A stretch of 6,707 bases of DNA, taken from UBA3071 sp965369635 (GTDB lineage: Bacteria > Chloroflexota > Anaerolineae > UBA3071). Shown piece after piece: positions 4,983-6,707 of this stretch. The notes beneath the pieces were generated by a model that was not told the DNA's origin, ran no database searches, and saw only the letters and a list, made by a program, of their open reading frames with translations. The position numbers and the translations under genes are program-made. The stretch covers positions 1-6,707 of the forward strand of contig CBDURC010000169.1 of the NCBI GenBank assembly GCA_965369635.1. The letters are read 5' to 3'. Position 1 is the first letter of the stretch. Every line of letters starts with the position of its first letter.

Positions 4983-6149
4983 ATGGGTATGCGAAAAGTC
5001 GCCGTTGTGGGCGCGGGGATGACCCGATTCGTCCGCCGGGCCCAGGAGACGGGCAAGGAGTTATCGTTCGAGGCCACGCGGATGGCCCTCGATTCCTGCG
5101 AGATGATCCTGGACGACATTGATTGTGTCGTGCACGGCACGGCCCCCGATTCCTTCGACGGCGTGCACATGAAGGGCGAATACCTCAGCGACGGATCAGG
5201 GGGCTGGCGCAAGCCGTACATGCGCTGCTACGTGGGCGGCGGCACGGGCGTTTTCGCCCCCATCCACGGTTGGTACCACGTGGCTTCGGGGCTCTTCGAC
5301 ACTTGCCTGGTGGTCTGCGAGGAGAAGATGTCCTCCTGCCAGCCGCACCCACAGGGCGCTTTCCTGACGATCTTCGACCAATTCACCGAACGGGCCCTGA
5401 AGCCCAACCTGCTGTGGATCTTCGCCATGGAGATGAACCGCTACATGCATACCTACGGCCTGAACAAGCGGGACATCGCCCTGGTGTCGGTGAAGAACAA
5501 GCGCAATGCTGCCGACCATCCGTGCAGCTTGCTGGGCGATCCCAACATAACTGTGGAAGAGGTGTTGAACTCGGAGGTGCTGGCCTGGCCGGTGCAGCGG
5601 CTGGACGTGAGCCCGGTGACCGACGGCGCGGTGGCCCTCGTGCTGGCCGCCGAGCACGTCGCTCAGCGGATCACCGACAAGCCGGTGTGGATTGAGGGCG
5701 TGGGCTGGAACCTGGACACCGCCTACTGGACGAACCGCGACCTGTGCTATCCTCGCTACGTGGAGAACGCGGCGCGCATGGCCTACGAGATGGCCGGCAT
5801 CCGCGAGCCGCGCAAGGAGATCCACATCGCCGAGCCCTACGACCCCTTCGACTACAAGGAACTGCACCACCTGGAGGGGCTGATGCTCTTCGACAAGGGC
5901 AAGGCTCCCGAGGCAGTGGCTCTGGGCATCACCCAGCGAGATGGCGACCTGCCGGTCTGCCCCAGCGGTGGGCTGTTGGGTGTGGGTAACCCCATCGCCG
6001 CCGCTGGTCTGATGAAGGTGGCCGAGATATTCTGGCAGCTCAGGGGTGAGGCGGGCAAGCGGCAGGTCCCCGGCAATCCTAAGACGGGCCTGGCCCAAGC
6101 GTGGGGTGACCTGATGCAGGTGGGCACGGTGATCGTGATGGGTGTTTAG
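4983..6149 (+). CDS. SCP-x/thiolase-like protein 2, paralogue of the preceding gene, altered active site
   Basis: A 388-residue thiolase-fold protein. AAGGAG ends 6 bases before ATG 4983. It is clearly paralogous to protein 1: AMEMNRYMHTYG, VKNKRNAADHP, PVQRLDVSPVTDGAVALVLA, AARMAYEMAGI and IFWQLRGEAGKRQ have close counterparts there. By ungapped alignment to its ASG motif (101-103) the nucleophile position is Gly86 within VGGGTG; Cys82 lies four residues earlier. The GHP histidine of thiolases is Asn336 (VGNP), and the E-x-HD-x-F helix reads EPYDPF (284-289), with Tyr in place of the usual His. So the Cys-His machinery of thiolases is not recognisable. I recall the VGGxTG form in other thiolase-like proteins of anaerobes, so this is a family trait rather than decay. 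It may pair with protein 1 and the DUF35 protein; tyrosine-based aldolase chemistry as in Ltp2 is one possibility. Confidence 0.87.
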   Translation: MGMRKVAVVGAGMTRFVRRAQETGKELSFEATRMALDSCEMILDDIDCVVHGTAPDSFDGVHMKGEYLSDGSGGWRKPYMRCYVGGGTGVFAPIHGWYHVASGLFDTCLVVCEEKMSSCQPHPQGAFLTIFDQFTERALKPNLLWIFAMEMNRYMHTYGLNKRDIALVSVKNKRNAADHPCSLLGDPNITVEEVLNSEVLAWPVQRLDVSPVTDGAVALVLAAEHVAQRITDKPVWIEGVGWNLDTAYWTNRDLCYPRYVENAARMAYEMAGIREPRKEIHIAEPYDPFDYKELHHLEGLMLFDKGKAPEAVALGITQRDGDLPVCPSGGLLGVGNPIAAAGLMKVAEIFWQLRGEAGKRQVPGNPKTGLAQAWGDLMQVGTVIVMGV

Positions 6150-6176
6150 GGAGTGGGGGCGTGGGAGTGTGGGGGT
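6149..6176 (+). repeat. G-rich tandem 14-base repeat, potential G-quadruplex
   Basis: Two 14-base units, GGGAGTGGGGGCGT (6149-6162) and GGGAGTGTGGGGGT (6163-6176), differ at two positions. They start at the last base of the thiolase-like 2 stop codon. Four G-runs (3, 5, 3 and 5 long; 6149-6151, 6155-6159, 6163-6165, 6171-6175) separated by 3, 3 and 5 bases fit the general G-quadruplex pattern on the coding strand, and so also in the mRNA. Confidence 0.6.
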
Positions 6177-6225
6177 ATTCCTCGTTCTACCTCTTGCTTG
6201 CAAGTGATTTCCAAGGAGTCAAATC

Positions 6226-6707
6226 ATGACCGCTAACATCAAGGAGTTTCCTGGCGTGAGTTTGCGCAGCGCCGATTTCAAGGAGAAGCGCGTTCTTTTC
6301 ACCGAGTGGGACCCCAATGCCCGCTACGCCTGGGATGCTGGGGTGGCTATCGGTCGCTACCTGGCCGAGTTGAAGGAGGGGCGGATCATGGGCACCCGCT
6401 GCCGCCACTGTCGCCGCACAGTGGTGCCCCCGCGTACCGTCTGTGAGTGGTGCTTCGAACCCATGGACGAGTGGGTCACCCTCCAGGATACGGGCACAGT
6501 GAACACGTTTTCCCTCTGCTACGTGACCTGGGACATGAAACGAGTGAAGGAGCCGGAAATCTCCGCTGTCATCGACATTGATGGCACCTCGCCGCGGGTG
6601 GGCATTATGCACATGTTGGGCGAAGTCGAGCCCGACGATGTCAAGATCGGCATGAAGGTCAAGGCCGTCTGGAAGCTGCCGGAGGAGCGCGAAGGGTCTA
6701 TCCTCGA
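6226..6707 (+). CDS. Zinc-ribbon OB-fold (DUF35) protein, 3' end beyond the window
   Basis: The frame runs from ATG 6226 to the right edge without a stop (160 codons plus two bases). AAGGAG (6213-6218) ends 7 bases before the ATG. About 55 residues of mostly charged N-terminal sequence precede a four-cysteine zinc ribbon, Cys59-x2-Cys62-x10-Cys73-x2-Cys76 (CRHC...CEWC). The OB-fold region follows (DEWVTLQDTGTVNTFSLCYV, then ISAVIDIDG, RVGIMHMLGEV and IGMKVKAVW), as in the Zn-ribbon/OB-fold pair of DUF35. Such proteins are non-catalytic partners of thiolase-fold enzymes: the archaeal thiolase/HMG-CoA synthase complex, BbsA with BbsB in benzylsuccinate degradation, and ChsH2 with Ltp2. Position directly after two thiolase-like genes supports the same role here. 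The N-terminal stretch before the ribbon seems long for the family. Confidence 0.9.
   Translation, partial: MTANIKEFPGVSLRSADFKEKRVLFTEWDPNARYAWDAGVAIGRYLAELKEGRIMGTRCRHCRRTVVPPRTVCEWCFEPMDEWVTLQDTGTVNTFSLCYVTWDMKRVKEPEISAVIDIDGTSPRVGIMHMLGEVEPDDVKIGMKVKAVWKLPEEREGSIL

Noticed and set aside
5196..6612. Long - strand frames opposite thiolase-like gene 2 and the DUF35 gene
   Set aside because: They run across gene boundaries of strongly supported + strand genes and show no protein family features.

Overview
The window is GC-rich bacterial DNA with every convincing gene on the + strand. It reads as part of a catabolic CoA-thioester gene cluster. Start sites follow strong purine-rich ribosome binding sites (AGGAGG or AAGGAG type), mostly 6-7 bases before ATG. 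The gene set and the hairpin-rich spacers suggest an uncultured or anaerobic bacterium. Chloroflexota is my first guess and an anaerobic deltaproteobacterial-type lineage the second; this is inference from general impression, not from a marker gene.

Layout: (1) 1-161, the C-terminal end of an unidentified upstream gene, whose stop overlaps the next start (ATGA). (2) 158-1897, two adjacent genes for the alpha and beta subunits of a class I CoA-transferase of the glutaconate CoA-transferase (GctAB) type. (3) 1898-2007, a short spacer with a direct repeat and a hairpin. (4) 2008-3324, a P-loop GTPase-like protein of the cyclic 2,3-diphosphoglycerate synthetase (cDPGS) family. (5) 3325-3667, a spacer without a gene, holding two diverged copies of a hairpin-rich repeat. 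(6) 3668-4819, SCP-x/thiolase-like protein 1. (7) 4820-4982, a spacer with tandem hairpins inside a 10-bp inverted repeat. (8) 4983-6149, SCP-x/thiolase-like protein 2, a paralogue of the first. (9) 6150-6225, a spacer with a G-rich tandem repeat. (10) 6226 to the right edge, a truncated zinc-ribbon/OB-fold (DUF35) protein.

How they may work together: the CoA-transferase would activate an organic acid by moving CoA from a donor. The two thiolase-like proteins and the DUF35 protein would form a heteromeric C-C bond cleaving or forming enzyme acting on a CoA thioester, as DUF35 proteins do with thiolases, HMG-CoA synthase and the steroid side-chain aldolase Ltp2. Neither thiolase-like protein has cysteine at the usual nucleophile position (Pro83 in one, Gly86 in the other, by ungapped alignment to the ASG motif), and the second also has Asn in place of the GHP histidine. 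The complex may therefore do aldol/retro-aldol or other non-covalent chemistry rather than ordinary thiolysis. The role of the cDPGS-like protein in this setting is unknown. The substrate cannot be read from the sequence.
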